A DNA stretch of 49,983 nt from assembly GCA_947176895.1 (NCBI GenBank), contig CAMWSK010000016.1, forward strand, positions 1 to 49,983, read 5' to 3'. Made by a program: the position numbers and the translations under genes. Below are positions 36,874-44,807 of the stretch, one piece after another. How positions within the stretch are numbered: the stretch's first letter is position 1; the number at the start of each line of letters is the position of its first letter. Source of the DNA: an uncultured Prevotellaceae bacterium. GTDB lineage: Bacteria > Bacteroidota > Bacteroidia > Bacteroidales > Bacteroidaceae. The notes below the pieces were generated by a model that ran no database searches, was not told the DNA's origin, and worked only from the letters and a program-made list of their open reading frames with translations.

Positions 36874-37527
36874 CTAAACCTCTTCCCCAGCAAACCTGAC
36901 TTTGAATCCAAGGACTGTGGCGAAAATCATCTCGATGTCCTTCAGGAAGGAATAGTGGCGGTAGTACCAGCAATTCAGCCTCACCTTATCCGGATAAATA
37001 ACCTTATCGTTATACTCCGTGGCTATCTCCTGCATCGGCCGGCTGTCGCCCTCCGCCTGTTTCTTGGCTACATAGTCACTGATCATCTCATCCTCCAGCC
37101 GATACTTCAGCGTTGCAGGACCGGTAATCCCCGGACGCAGTTTCAGCACATCCCTGTCGTCACCCGTCAACTTGTCGGCATATCCGGGCACATCCGGACG
37201 GGGACCCACAAACGACATGTTTCCGATGAGCACATCCCACAGCCCGGGCAATTCATCCAGTTTATAGTGGCGGAGTGTCGCTCCAAAAGGAGTGATGCGC
37301 GAATCACCCGCCACCGAAACCGTTGATCCGTTATGTTTTACGGTCATGGTTCTGAACTTATGGCAGTTGAAGAGCTTTCCGTCCTTACCCACTCGTTTCT
37401 GCACAAAGAAAGCCGGCCCACCCGGCATCTTGACCTTAACCATAATGGCAACAATCAACAGTACCGGCCACAAAACCAGCAGACCGATGAGCGATACCAA
37501 CCGGTCAAATATCCATTTCAATGTCAT
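36874..37527 (-). CDS. PglC/WcaJ-type initiating sugar phosphotransferase
   Basis: The 217-residue bacterial sugar transferase puts the first sugar-phosphate on undecaprenyl phosphate. It is the small monotopic type: a membrane helix at about 5-30 (WIFDRLVSLIGLLVLWPVLL), then HKFRTM near 56, LDELPGLWDVLIGNMSFVGPRPD near 91-113, and LRPGITGP. It sits between a GT2 and the aminotransferase at the operon end. The donor sugar is not determined by sequence. Confidence 0.92.
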   Translation of the reverse strand: MTLKWIFDRLVSLIGLLVLWPVLLIVAIMVKVKMPGGPAFFVQKRVGKDGKLFNCHKFRTMTVKHNGSTVSVAGDSRITPFGATLRHYKLDELPGLWDVLIGNMSFVGPRPDVPGYADKLTGDDRDVLKLRPGITGPATLKYRLEDEMISDYVAKKQAEGDSRPMQEIATEYNDKVIYPDKVRLNCWYYRHYSFLKDIEMIFATVLGFKVRFAGEEV

Positions 37528-37543
37528 CGTTTTTAATTTACCA

Positions 37544-38548
37544 TTAACGCGCTATTTCCCATAATCGAATAAATAGCAACTTTAATAATCCTACAAACGA
37601 CCCCCAACCATAGGAAATATGTAAAGTCATAAAACTTGCAAACAGATAATAAAAATTCAAATTTTTACTCAATGCTAATTTTACACTAACAAATCCAAGA
37701 GCACATAGGTACGTCAACAAAGATAAAGCGCAAATAAAAAATGCAGGATGCCAGAATATACCGCATATCAAAGGTACAATCAAAGACAGAACAAATGTCA
37801 AAGGCACAAAATGACGTACAGAAAGAGAACGAATTTCTCTTGTATAATATACAGTTAAAATGTTCCATTTGCCATTGCCAAAATTGTTTTTTGCCAATGC
37901 CTTAAAGGTCTCCCTCGCAAGATAGGTACAGAAAGTATCAGGGATAATTATTATCTTGCCACCACCTCGTATAATACGTTTATTCAGTTCAATATCTTGA
38001 TTCCTTACTAATCGAACATCATAATAACCATACTTTTCAAACACTTCCCGTTTCCAGCATCCAAATGGCACTGTTTCCACTTGACGAACGCCATCAATAC
38101 CGGTTCTAAAGGTTGAATTACCTACTCCAAATTTGCTACATAACACCTCTCTAATAGCAAGTGTTTTGGAGGTTTTGTTCAATACATCTGTTCTACATAC
38201 AGAACCAATATTATCTGCATTATACTTCCTAAGTCCATGTGCAAGTGCTGAAAAATAATTCTTCTCGTAAGTTGCATGTGCATCAAGGCGCATAATCACA
38301 TCACCTTTTGCCTCCTTTATACCAATATTCATAGCCCATGGCGCAATACGGTTTGGGTTGTCAATCAGATGAATAAACGGATACTTTGCGATATAAGAAG
38401 AAACAATTTCACGGGTTTTATCCGTACTCATTCCATCCACAAGGATTATCTCCAAGTCATCCTTTGGGTAATCCTGTTCAAGCATACTCTCAATACATTT
38501 CGCGATGTATTTTTCTTCGTTATAAATAGGGCAAATTACTGATAACAT
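37544..38548 (-). CDS. GT2 glycosyltransferase with C-terminal membrane segments
   Basis: I use the ATG at 38548 (MLSVICPIYNEEKYIAKCIES, 334 residues), where the GT2 fold starts directly. Motifs are ILVDGMSTDKT near 35 and DVIMRLDAHATY near 85 (the DxD region), with GGGKIIIIPD and RNQDIELNKRI later. The C-terminus (LTFVLSLIVPLICGIF and after) has about three hydrophobic helices, as in ExoA-like enzymes. The donor and acceptor are unknown. A structured element sits 22 nt upstream of this start. Confidence 0.88.
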   Translation of the reverse strand: MLSVICPIYNEEKYIAKCIESMLEQDYPKDDLEIILVDGMSTDKTREIVSSYIAKYPFIHLIDNPNRIAPWAMNIGIKEAKGDVIMRLDAHATYEKNYFSALAHGLRKYNADNIGSVCRTDVLNKTSKTLAIREVLCSKFGVGNSTFRTGIDGVRQVETVPFGCWKREVFEKYGYYDVRLVRNQDIELNKRIIRGGGKIIIIPDTFCTYLARETFKALAKNNFGNGKWNILTVYYTREIRSLSVRHFVPLTFVLSLIVPLICGIFWHPAFFICALSLLTYLCALGFVSVKLALSKNLNFYYLFASFMTLHISYGWGSFVGLLKLLFIRLWEIAR

Positions 38549-38570
38549 GTTAATTATGTTTACCAATTCG

Positions 38571-38623
38571 AAGCATGTGATGGTATCGAACCACAAGCAA
38601 TCGCTTCACCTGCGCACGTGCTT
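38571..38623 (-). other. Structured element A, candidate cis-acting RNA or recombination site
   Basis: It lies between the dehydrogenase copy A stop and the GT2 start. The outer 9-nt arms 38571-38579 and 38615-38623 pair with one G-T. Inside, GG and CC (38582-38592) close the 7-nt loop TATCGAA. Next to it AAGC/GCTT (38595-38606) forms a second hairpin, and CACCTGCG follows. In the transcript sense the loop reads TTCGATA, like a tRNA T-loop. The same plan recurs at 48734-48786. Confidence 0.55.
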
Positions 38624-38629
38624 TTCTTA

Positions 38630-39385
38630 TTAAATATGTTCTTCAAAACCTCGGAAATGAACATTCAGTTCATGCAGATGCTCAAGCAGAGTGCCCAGAG
38701 GAGTTCCCTTGGTCATCATGGCAAAAGCGTTCACATCCTTGGGGAAACACTTGCCGCCATATCCGAACTTGCCGTCAGGACCGGGAACATAAGTATGCGT
38801 ATCATTGATATAGCCGGAGAGAAGCATTCCCGTATGCACTTTGCGCCAGTCACCGCCCATTTGCTCGCAATACTCACGGCAGGCATTGAAGTAGGTCACT
38901 TTATATGCGCCAAATACATTGTGCATATACTTTGTCAACTCTGCCTCCAAAGGACTCATCACGGTAAACTTCTTTCCGACAAAGATTTTGGTCAGCAGTT
39001 CGTGAGCACCTGTGAACACCATCGTCTGCTTTTTGAAGTCCTCGATGTGTGTGCGCTCCGTAAGGAACTCCGGCATGTAATGTACCTTATGCCCGGTCTC
39101 GCGAGAAAGCATATCGCTTGTGCCGGGAAGAATCGTGGTACGTACGAATACAGGCACGTCCGGAAGGTTCGTTATCAACTCCTTCATCAATGTTAAATCC
39201 TGTGTACCGTCATCCTCTGTCGGCACATGAATCTGCAAGAAAGCGATGTCGATTTGAGACATGTCATCGTTGTAACCCTTTGCAGGGTCGCTGATGAAAA
39301 GTTTACACTCCGGATTGTTGTGTTCCAACCAATTCTTCAAGGCTCCACCTACGAAGCCACACCCGATAATTCCAACGTTAATCAT
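38630..39385 (-). CDS. UDP-glucose/GDP-mannose dehydrogenase-like protein, short form, copy A
   Basis: The 251-residue protein has an NAD loop GIIGCGFVGGAL (6-17), VFVRTTILPGTS near 80, MPEFLTER near 104, AELTKYMHNVFGAYKV with K152, and the catalytic C213 in FGYGGKCFPKD. It makes a UDP-uronic-acid-type sugar if active. Family members are usually about 400-450 residues and carry a UDP-binding C-terminal domain, which is missing here. It is about 94% identical to copy B at 48833. A start 2 codons upstream (39391) is also possible; copy B supports 39385. Confidence 0.88.
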   Translation of the reverse strand: MINVGIIGCGFVGGALKNWLEHNNPECKLFISDPAKGYNDDMSQIDIAFLQIHVPTEDDGTQDLTLMKELITNLPDVPVFVRTTILPGTSDMLSRETGHKVHYMPEFLTERTHIEDFKKQTMVFTGAHELLTKIFVGKKFTVMSPLEAELTKYMHNVFGAYKVTYFNACREYCEQMGGDWRKVHTGMLLSGYINDTHTYVPGPDGKFGYGGKCFPKDVNAFAMMTKGTPLGTLLEHLHELNVHFRGFEEHI

Positions 39386-39429
39386 TTGCATTTACTATTT
39401 TTTATGTTTTTAATATGTTATTCCCATTG

Positions 39430-39924
39430 TCATAAAATTTTACCTGGCACACCCACACATGTTGCTCCATCTGGTACATCTTTAATCACCAATGTTGCGG
39501 AACCAACCACAGCTCCCTGGCCTATACATAAATCATGCCGTGCGACGATGTTCGCCCGCATGCCGATATATGCCCCATCCTTTATTTCAATTTTGTTATG
39601 TCCTTGGTTTTTCCCGTGACAGGCAAAATAAACCCCGTAAGAAATCGTTACGTTATTTCCTATTTCCATCTGTCCCACACACAAATCGTCAAAATAGCAC
39701 TTCATGCCAATAAAGCAACCCTTGCCAATTTTGAAACCGCAAAGCCTGTATAAGGCAATCCGGACAGGTGTGAGAACACAATTCGGAGCAATATTCTGAC
39801 AGATTCCCTTACGGAGAAGATGCCATGCCTCACCTAAGAGGGAACGCCTGTACCAATAAGGTATTTCTTCTTCCGGCACATCGGGATGCAACAGATGAAA
39901 TATGTTGCAAAGCACCCCCCCCAC
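39430..39924 (-). CDS. Left-handed beta-helix acyltransferase, possibly phase-variable
   Basis: This hexapeptide-repeat acyltransferase has ISYGVYFACHGKNQGH with a candidate catalytic histidine, IGMRANIVARHD and GSATLVIKDVPDGATCVGVPGKIL. As assembled, a GTG at 39924 is the only start giving this frame (164 residues). The natural-looking ATG at 39940 (MRKMIR) is out of frame by one base because of the G8 tract at 39915-39922. With seven G the ATG would lead into the same protein. It may O-acetylate the polysaccharide. It lies directly upstream of dehydrogenase copy A. Confidence 0.75.
   Translation of the reverse strand: MGGVLCNIFHLLHPDVPEEEIPYWYRRSLLGEAWHLLRKGICQNIAPNCVLTPVRIALYRLCGFKIGKGCFIGMKCYFDDLCVGQMEIGNNVTISYGVYFACHGKNQGHNKIEIKDGAYIGMRANIVARHDLCIGQGAVVGSATLVIKDVPDGATCVGVPGKIL
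39915..39922 (-). repeat. G8 homopolymer at the 5' end of an acyltransferase gene
   Basis: Eight G on the coding strand fall within the first codons. The tract length decides whether the ATG at 39940 reads through into the enzyme or stops after 36 codons. Such tracts are known slipped-strand switches, but an assembly error is also possible. Confidence 0.7.
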
Positions 39925-39981
39925 GAATCATCTTTCTCATAATCAATTATATATAACAAATTTATGTGTTAGCAGATAGAA

Positions 39982-40224
39982 TTATCTGCGGAAGAATCCC
40001 ACCTTCTTCGCCATTTCAACAAGTTCCATCATATGCTCATAACTCTCTATCCGAGCCTGCCCTCTGGCTGCTTGCAGGCTGCCGTCAGGTCGCCTCCAGA
40101 TGAAACGGTAACCATCCTCCTCGCCACCATCATCATAATGATACGTCACCTGTTGGAAACAAAGATTCCAACGATTGGGAACAGGTTCTTCCGGTACCTC
40201 CCTGTGTATCTTCACGTATGCCAT
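39982..40224 (-). CDS. Small protein of unknown function in the polysaccharide operon
   Basis: The 80-residue product is acidic-to-basic with a hydrophobic pattern (RWNLCFQQVTYHYDDGGEEDGYRF, IWRRPDGSLQAARGQARI). I recognise no family and see no signal peptide or membrane segment. The coding context is good: it lies 33 nt after the GT4 stop and 41 nt before the ATG of the acyltransferase, on the same strand. A regulatory or accessory role is only a guess. Confidence 0.55.
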   Translation of the reverse strand: MAYVKIHREVPEEPVPNRWNLCFQQVTYHYDDGGEEDGYRFIWRRPDGSLQAARGQARIESYEHMMELVEMAKKVGFFRR

Positions 40225-40256
40225 ATGTCTATTTTCTTATTAAGTTTGTTTTTCTT

Positions 40257-41417
40257 CTAAATCTTAAATGAATCCAACAAGGTCCTATCAACATTTGGCA
40301 TTCCAAGACAGTCCTTGTAGTGTTCCATATATTTGTCCGCTATGTAGCTCCATCGAAATTGAGAGAAATCTACATGTGCGTTAGAGAAATAGGTTTTGTC
40401 TGACAGCAATCTGCGCAACGCTGCAGTTATTTCGTTTATAGACAACGGATTCACTCCTATACCCACACTGTCATGCAACAAACCATCTATCCCCTGGTTC
40501 TTCGTATACAATACAGGTAAGTTCTGGCTTAAAGCCTCCAGATACACCAAGCCAAAAGTTTCGTGAATACTTGGCATGGCAAAAACACTATGCCTACGGA
40601 AAACCTCACAAAGACTGTCTTTCTCGTAGATTTTTCCCAAGTAACGAAAAGCATCCGAATGCGATTCAATCAGTTGGATGACAGCATCGGTCTCATTCTT
40701 ACCTCCTCCAACAAGGGTCAAAGTCGTGTTCTCAAACCCTGTTTCATTCCTAAGACGCAAGATTGCTTCACCCAAACGAACTACATTCTTGTTGTTGGAG
40801 AAGTCTCCCACATAAATCACTTTCTTATCGGTCCGTCTTTCTTGATAAATATGATCCAAGAAATAATCATCAATGCCATTAGGCAGCAGGACAAACTTTT
40901 CCTTGATTCGATTCAGGATTGTTCGTATGATAAAATGCTGCTCGAACTTACGCATCAAACCTTCACTAATAAAAAATATGCGTTTGGCATGAATAAGTAT
41001 TTGAATGCCATCCAGCCAAGTATTGGGCAGCATATTCAAGAAACCATTTATATCCGTATTCCTAACCGCCACCACATAAGGAATCCCATATTGTTTATAG
41101 AGTTTATAGGCTAAGCCACCATCAGAGAAAAGTGTAGCCGCATGTACGATATCCACATCCCTCACATCTACCGTTGCGACCATATCCTTATACAAAGCCC
41201 AACGTTTGACATGGTACACATATTTATGATATGGTTTGATGATATCCGAATAAACAATATGTGTGCGCCTTCCTTCAAACGAATTACCTCCAATCTGTTT
41301 GGAATCTCTCACCGGACAATATACCACCTGTTCTACCCCTTTGGAATCCAACTGCTGGAACAGGTCTCTATGTACCCTTGATCCCGCAAAATCATTAGCA
41401 ATCTGTAGAATTTTCAT
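40257..41417 (-). CDS. GT4-family glycosyltransferase
   Basis: The 386-residue enzyme has a GT-B fold with an N-terminal domain (MKILQIANDFAGSRVHRDLF) and the GT4 C-terminal domain: VIYVGDFSNNKNVVRLGEAI, LVGGGKN, and the E-x7-E motif with its first glutamate in MPSIHETFGLVYLEAL. The sugar is unknown. The run of about 330 nt upstream (41418-41751) has no clear gene. It uses more AT-rich DNA than the housekeeping genes. Confidence 0.87.
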   Translation of the reverse strand: MKILQIANDFAGSRVHRDLFQQLDSKGVEQVVYCPVRDSKQIGGNSFEGRRTHIVYSDIIKPYHKYVYHVKRWALYKDMVATVDVRDVDIVHAATLFSDGGLAYKLYKQYGIPYVVAVRNTDINGFLNMLPNTWLDGIQILIHAKRIFFISEGLMRKFEQHFIIRTILNRIKEKFVLLPNGIDDYFLDHIYQERRTDKKVIYVGDFSNNKNVVRLGEAILRLRNETGFENTTLTLVGGGKNETDAVIQLIESHSDAFRYLGKIYEKDSLCEVFRRHSVFAMPSIHETFGLVYLEALSQNLPVLYTKNQGIDGLLHDSVGIGVNPLSINEITAALRRLLSDKTYFSNAHVDFSQFRWSYIADKYMEHYKDCLGMPNVDRTLLDSFKI

Positions 41418-41751
41418 TTACTTCAGTTTGTTATAATCCACAAAAAGTAATCCCACAACCTTCTATCTTTTGTTTGGTTTCTACTGATGAACTGAACAAT
41501 TTATACTCAGTTATTCGCTGATCAATAATTTTCTCCAAATCCAATTCCTAGTACTTACATCTTCACATAAACATGTGGCAACACCTATAATTAAACAGGC
41601 AAAATTTTCTTCTTCCCGATATTCATATAGAGTTTTAGGACTAATGGAAACAGAGTGAGATTTCATCTTCAGATGTTATCCACTGCAGATATTTTGTCTA
41701 TCACCCTTCCAGATGCAGTACAAAAAATGCTATTGCTACCTAAATCCATGT
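41418..41751 (-). other. Gap of about 330 nt with a 51-codon open frame, gene remnant suspected
   Basis: No complete gene is visible. A minus-strand open frame at 41511-41666 codes for 51 residues (MKSHSVSISPKTLYEYREEE, then FACLIIGVATCLCED) with protein-like composition. A 26-residue frame follows the wrecked GT gene at 41749. I recognise neither. They may be small genes or leftovers of the same rearrangement that produced the chimeric remnant next door. Confidence 0.35.
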
Positions 41752-42040
41752 TTATCTTTTGTTTACGGTTTTTTCCAACACACGCATAATGTTTATTGCC
41801 CTTTGGCGTATTGTGAGTTCTGAGGCTTTTCTCAAAGCCCCTTGCTTGAGCCTGTCTCTTAGTTCTTTATCGTTTTTGAGTTTTTTGATTGCATCAGCAA
41901 TTTCATCTACAGACTCAGGATTAATCAGAATGGAGTTTGTGTCATCCAATAACCCTTCATTGAAATCCTTTTTGGATGAGATAATTGGCAACCCGCAAGC
42001 CATGGCCTCCACAATCGCATTGCAACATCCCTCTTTGAGG
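41752..42040 (-). pseudogene. 3' remnant of a GT4-family glycosyltransferase
   Basis: About 95 codons remain. They encode the typical GT4 C-terminal end: LKEGCCNAIVEAMACGLPII with the catalytic-site glutamates, then SVDEIADAIKKLKND and an amphipathic tail. The first about 270 residues of the enzyme are absent, replaced by a piece of a different glycosyltransferase gene. A GTG at 42012 could start an 86-residue fragment, which could not act alone. Confidence 0.8.
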
Positions 42041-42109
42041 AATCGTTTCCAAACACTTACGAAGAAGTCCCGGTGTATTTTTACGAGGAATAATTATTGT
42101 ATAATTCAT
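42031..42109 (-). pseudogene. 5' remnant of a GT2-family glycosyltransferase
   Basis: From the ATG at 42109 the frame reads MNYTIIIPRKNTPGLLRKC then LETIPQR, a standard GT2 N-terminus. It then runs into foreign sequence and stops at 41957-41959. The ATG is 2 nt after the upstream acyltransferase stop, the spacing of an intact operon gene. The 10-nt stretch 42031-42040 fits both this gene and the GT4 remnant, and marks the joint. Confidence 0.75.
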
Positions 42110-42111
42110 AT

Positions 42112-42669
42112 TTACTTCGTATTACGTCTCTTTAAAAGTCTTGAGGGGTTTCCACCAACTACGCTATAGGCAGGAAAATCCTTACAAAGTAAAGTCCCCC
42201 CCCCAATTATAGTACCCTTTGATATATGACGTCCTGGGGTCATCAAAACGTTCATACCAATCCAAACATCGTCTTCAATAATGGTTTGCACATTTTCTTT
42301 TGATTGATAACCTTGTTTTCTCATTGGGATATCAATTCTATCAAAAGAATGATTCTTTCTAATAATGAAGCAATTTGGTCCCATCATCACATCATCACCA
42401 ATAATTGTATTGCTTGGAATACAACAGTTTCTGCCAATCCCACTATTATCGCCAATCTCAATATCTCTACCACTACCGAAAGAAGCACCATGTTCAACGT
42501 TAACGTTCTTCCCACATTTCTTAAATATATGTTTAACTAACTGATAGCGTATCCATTTACTTTGTTTCCCAAAAGTGTGAAAAGAAGCAGGAAGATGTTT
42601 TGCAAAACCATAATATAGTCCAAGACATGTTAGTGTGCTAATTTTAAATTCAATTCCTTTTATCTTCAT
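42112..42669 (-). CDS. Left-handed beta-helix acyltransferase with an internal G9 tract
   Basis: The 185-residue hexapeptide acyltransferase (CatB/WcaF type) has IGDNSGIGRNCCIPS, IGDDVMMGPNCFII with the catalytic histidine in RKNHSFDR, and IEDDVWIGMNVLMTPG. It ends with SVVGGNPSRLLKRR. Nine G on the coding strand (42196-42204) encode GGG at about residues 156-158. Gain or loss of one base would shift the last about 27 residues. It probably O-acetylates a sugar of the polysaccharide. Confidence 0.85.
   Translation of the reverse strand: MKIKGIEFKISTLTCLGLYYGFAKHLPASFHTFGKQSKWIRYQLVKHIFKKCGKNVNVEHGASFGSGRDIEIGDNSGIGRNCCIPSNTIIGDDVMMGPNCFIIRKNHSFDRIDIPMRKQGYQSKENVQTIIEDDVWIGMNVLMTPGRHISKGTIIGGGTLLCKDFPAYSVVGGNPSRLLKRRNTK
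42196..42204 (-). repeat. G9 homopolymer inside an acyltransferase gene
   Basis: Nine G on the coding strand lie in frame as assembled (the on state). It is the longest G run I saw in the window and the second one in an acyltransferase gene of this locus. Confidence 0.7.
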
Positions 42670-42674
42670 AATAT

Positions 42675-43604
42675 TTATTGTTCCTGTATAGCAGCAAAGG
42701 GATTAATTCCATTTTTTTTGACATAATAATCCACGATGTTTTGTAATTGTATGTCATTCATCTGTTTTCCCACATTCTGTTTGCTCAAAGATTCTCCTTC
42801 GTTTTTATCCATAAATAGATATAAACTCCTTGTTATTAATCTTATTTTTAATTTAGATAGCCGACACATGGCATTAAGCCAAATGTCATCAGCTAAAGGC
42901 GTAAGTTCCTTTGATAACTCTACATTTAAAACATCCTTATACAATTTTGAAGGTTGGAATAATGTTCCTCCTCCCGACCCAAAAAATAATTCAGTACAAT
43001 CTATATTATATGTAACGGGCCAATTATTATAAGGTTCAAGACATTTACTTTTGTTCCATTTTATAATTCTTGCATAACAACAAAGCACATCATCAGGATA
43101 CTGCCTATTTGCCTTTACTAAATTTTCTATCAAATTTGGCGAATAAATAATGTCATCATCTATTGTTACGATTAGCTTCGTTGGGAATTCATTGAACGCA
43201 TATACATATTTCTTATGAGAACGGATATCGCCATTTACAAATCTCATTTCAAATACATCATTTTCCAACTTTAATAAGCTTTCGGGCAAATCTTTTTTGC
43301 TTGAAAACTGTTCTTTTGAGAGCCATAAAATTATTTTTTCTGGCATATAGGTCTGTCGCAGAAGACATTCAATAGTCATCCATACGTCATTGATTCGTGT
43401 GGGAAATGTTGTCAATGAAACAATAAGATTCTTGCAATGAAACTTGGCTTCTGGCCGTGATGATTTTGCTAAAAATTGAGGTAAGTAATATGAGGCTGTG
43501 GTCCTCAACACTTTTCTGAATGGAGATAATATCCATTTAGGTAAATACATTCTATTGTATAGTGAACCATACAGACGAGTATAAAGACTATGCAAATTTA
43601 TCAT
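42675..43604 (-). CDS. Glycosyltransferase of GT-A type
   Basis: I choose the ATG at 43604 (MINLHSLYTRLYG, 309 residues), which overlaps the polymerase end by 17 nt; a start at 43640 is possible. The body shows LIVSLTTFPTRINDVWMTIE, a metal-binding LIVTIDDDIIYSPN and a later TPLADDIWLNAMCR. This pattern belongs to a GT-A-like family found in polysaccharide loci. The donor and acceptor are unknown. Confidence 0.82.
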   Translation of the reverse strand: MINLHSLYTRLYGSLYNRMYLPKWILSPFRKVLRTTASYYLPQFLAKSSRPEAKFHCKNLIVSLTTFPTRINDVWMTIECLLRQTYMPEKIILWLSKEQFSSKKDLPESLLKLENDVFEMRFVNGDIRSHKKYVYAFNEFPTKLIVTIDDDIIYSPNLIENLVKANRQYPDDVLCCYARIIKWNKSKCLEPYNNWPVTYNIDCTELFFGSGGGTLFQPSKLYKDVLNVELSKELTPLADDIWLNAMCRLSKLKIRLITRSLYLFMDKNEGESLSKQNVGKQMNDIQLQNIVDYYVKKNGINPFAAIQEQ

Positions 43605-44772
43605 GGTATACAAGAATATAGAAAGATGATATAAAAGCATATAAATCAGGGCAAAGCAAAAATTTACTACTTACAATAAAAATGAATGGTAAGACAAGAA
43701 ATGTAGATAATATTATTCTCTTATATTTTGTTTTTCCTCTTAACGTATATAGAAACATCTTAAATAAGATGCTAACAATATAGAAAAAAATAAATATACC
43801 AAATTCTACAAGTATCTCTACAAACAGATTATGAACGGCCAAATAGTGATTTGAGACTACAGACATTCCAGTTTCTATTCCAGCGATACCCGTACCCATA
43901 AGTCCGGTGTTTAGCAAACATAAAAATGCTAAATACCAAATTTCTGTTCTGTCGCTCTCAAAGGCAGATGTCGTATCTAGTCTTGCTGTCAAATTAAGTA
44001 AAATTTCATCTGAAAATTCGTATAGAAAGAATACAAACACAAAAAGCAATAGAATAAGTGGTATCTTTGACATTGAGTTTTGCTTCAACGCTCCCCACAA
44101 ACCAATGAATACCATTGTTAACGCAGAAATTGCAGCACCTCTTGATGCATTAAAACATGTGATGGTCACTGCACAAAGTAATACGAAAAAGAAGAAAACT
44201 AACTTCTTAAAATCAGTAACAGAATAAATGGCGAACAATATAAACGGAATGGAATAGCACAAAAAGACTTCATAGTCGTTGAAATTAAAGAATGTGGCTG
44301 ATGCAAAGCGCCTGGCAAAACCTGTATATAAAAGAATATCCTCTTCAAATCGTCCTGTGGACAAATGCTGGCCTGTTTGAATTTCCCACAATGCGATAGA
44401 AGACGTTACGAGAACAGCTATTGCCCATCCAATGGAAACTGACAATAATTTATTTTGAGATTTATATGTAAATACGATTATTTCCAGAAAATAAAACATA
44501 TGAACAATAAAGTATACACATTCTTGCAAACCACGTTCAAAAGAACCTGTCCATAACAAAGAAATTATACTCCAGAAAAGGATAATTACAACAAATTGTT
44601 TTGGTCTTCGCGTGATTACTTTGGGCAATGTTGTGTATACTCTCAATAATATCGGTATCAATAATATAGACAACGCTCTGGATAGCTGTAATGCTCCTCC
44701 AAATTGTCCCGATGCTAAAGATGCAATAAGTATAACAACATAGATGTCATACTTATTTAGTTTGCGTGCCAT
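43588..44772 (-). CDS. O-antigen/capsule polymerase or ligase (Wzy-like)
   Basis: The 394-residue protein is almost all membrane, with about 10-12 hydrophobic segments. One larger loop contains the O-antigen ligase/Wzy-type region HLSTGRFEEDILLYTGFARR and later a short GTGIAGIETG with NHYLAVHNLFVEILVEFG. In a Wzx/Wzy locus with no other candidate, the polymerase role is likely. The gene symbol is withheld because Wzy sequences diverge strongly. The gene is AT-rich. Confidence 0.82.
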   Translation of the reverse strand: MARKLNKYDIYVVILIASLASGQFGGALQLSRALSILLIPILLRVYTTLPKVITRRPKQFVVIILFWSIISLLWTGSFERGLQECVYFIVHMFYFLEIIVFTYKSQNKLLSVSIGWAIAVLVTSSIALWEIQTGQHLSTGRFEEDILLYTGFARRFASATFFNFNDYEVFLCYSIPFILFAIYSVTDFKKLVFFFFVLLCAVTITCFNASRGAAISALTMVFIGLWGALKQNSMSKIPLILLLFVFVFFLYEFSDEILLNLTARLDTTSAFESDRTEIWYLAFLCLLNTGLMGTGIAGIETGMSVVSNHYLAVHNLFVEILVEFGIFIFFYIVSILFKMFLYTLRGKTKYKRIILSTFLVLPFIFIVSSKFLLCPDLYAFISSFYILVYHDKFA

Positions 44773-44807
44773 ATCTATCTTTTTTGTAAGCGTGAAGATT
44801 TGTATCG

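Noticed and set aside
38571..38623. Genuine tRNA gene at the structured element
   Set aside because: The T-loop-like TTCGATA and acceptor-like stem are present, but there is no D-arm, no 7-nt anticodon loop, and the closing T-stem pair mismatches in both copies.
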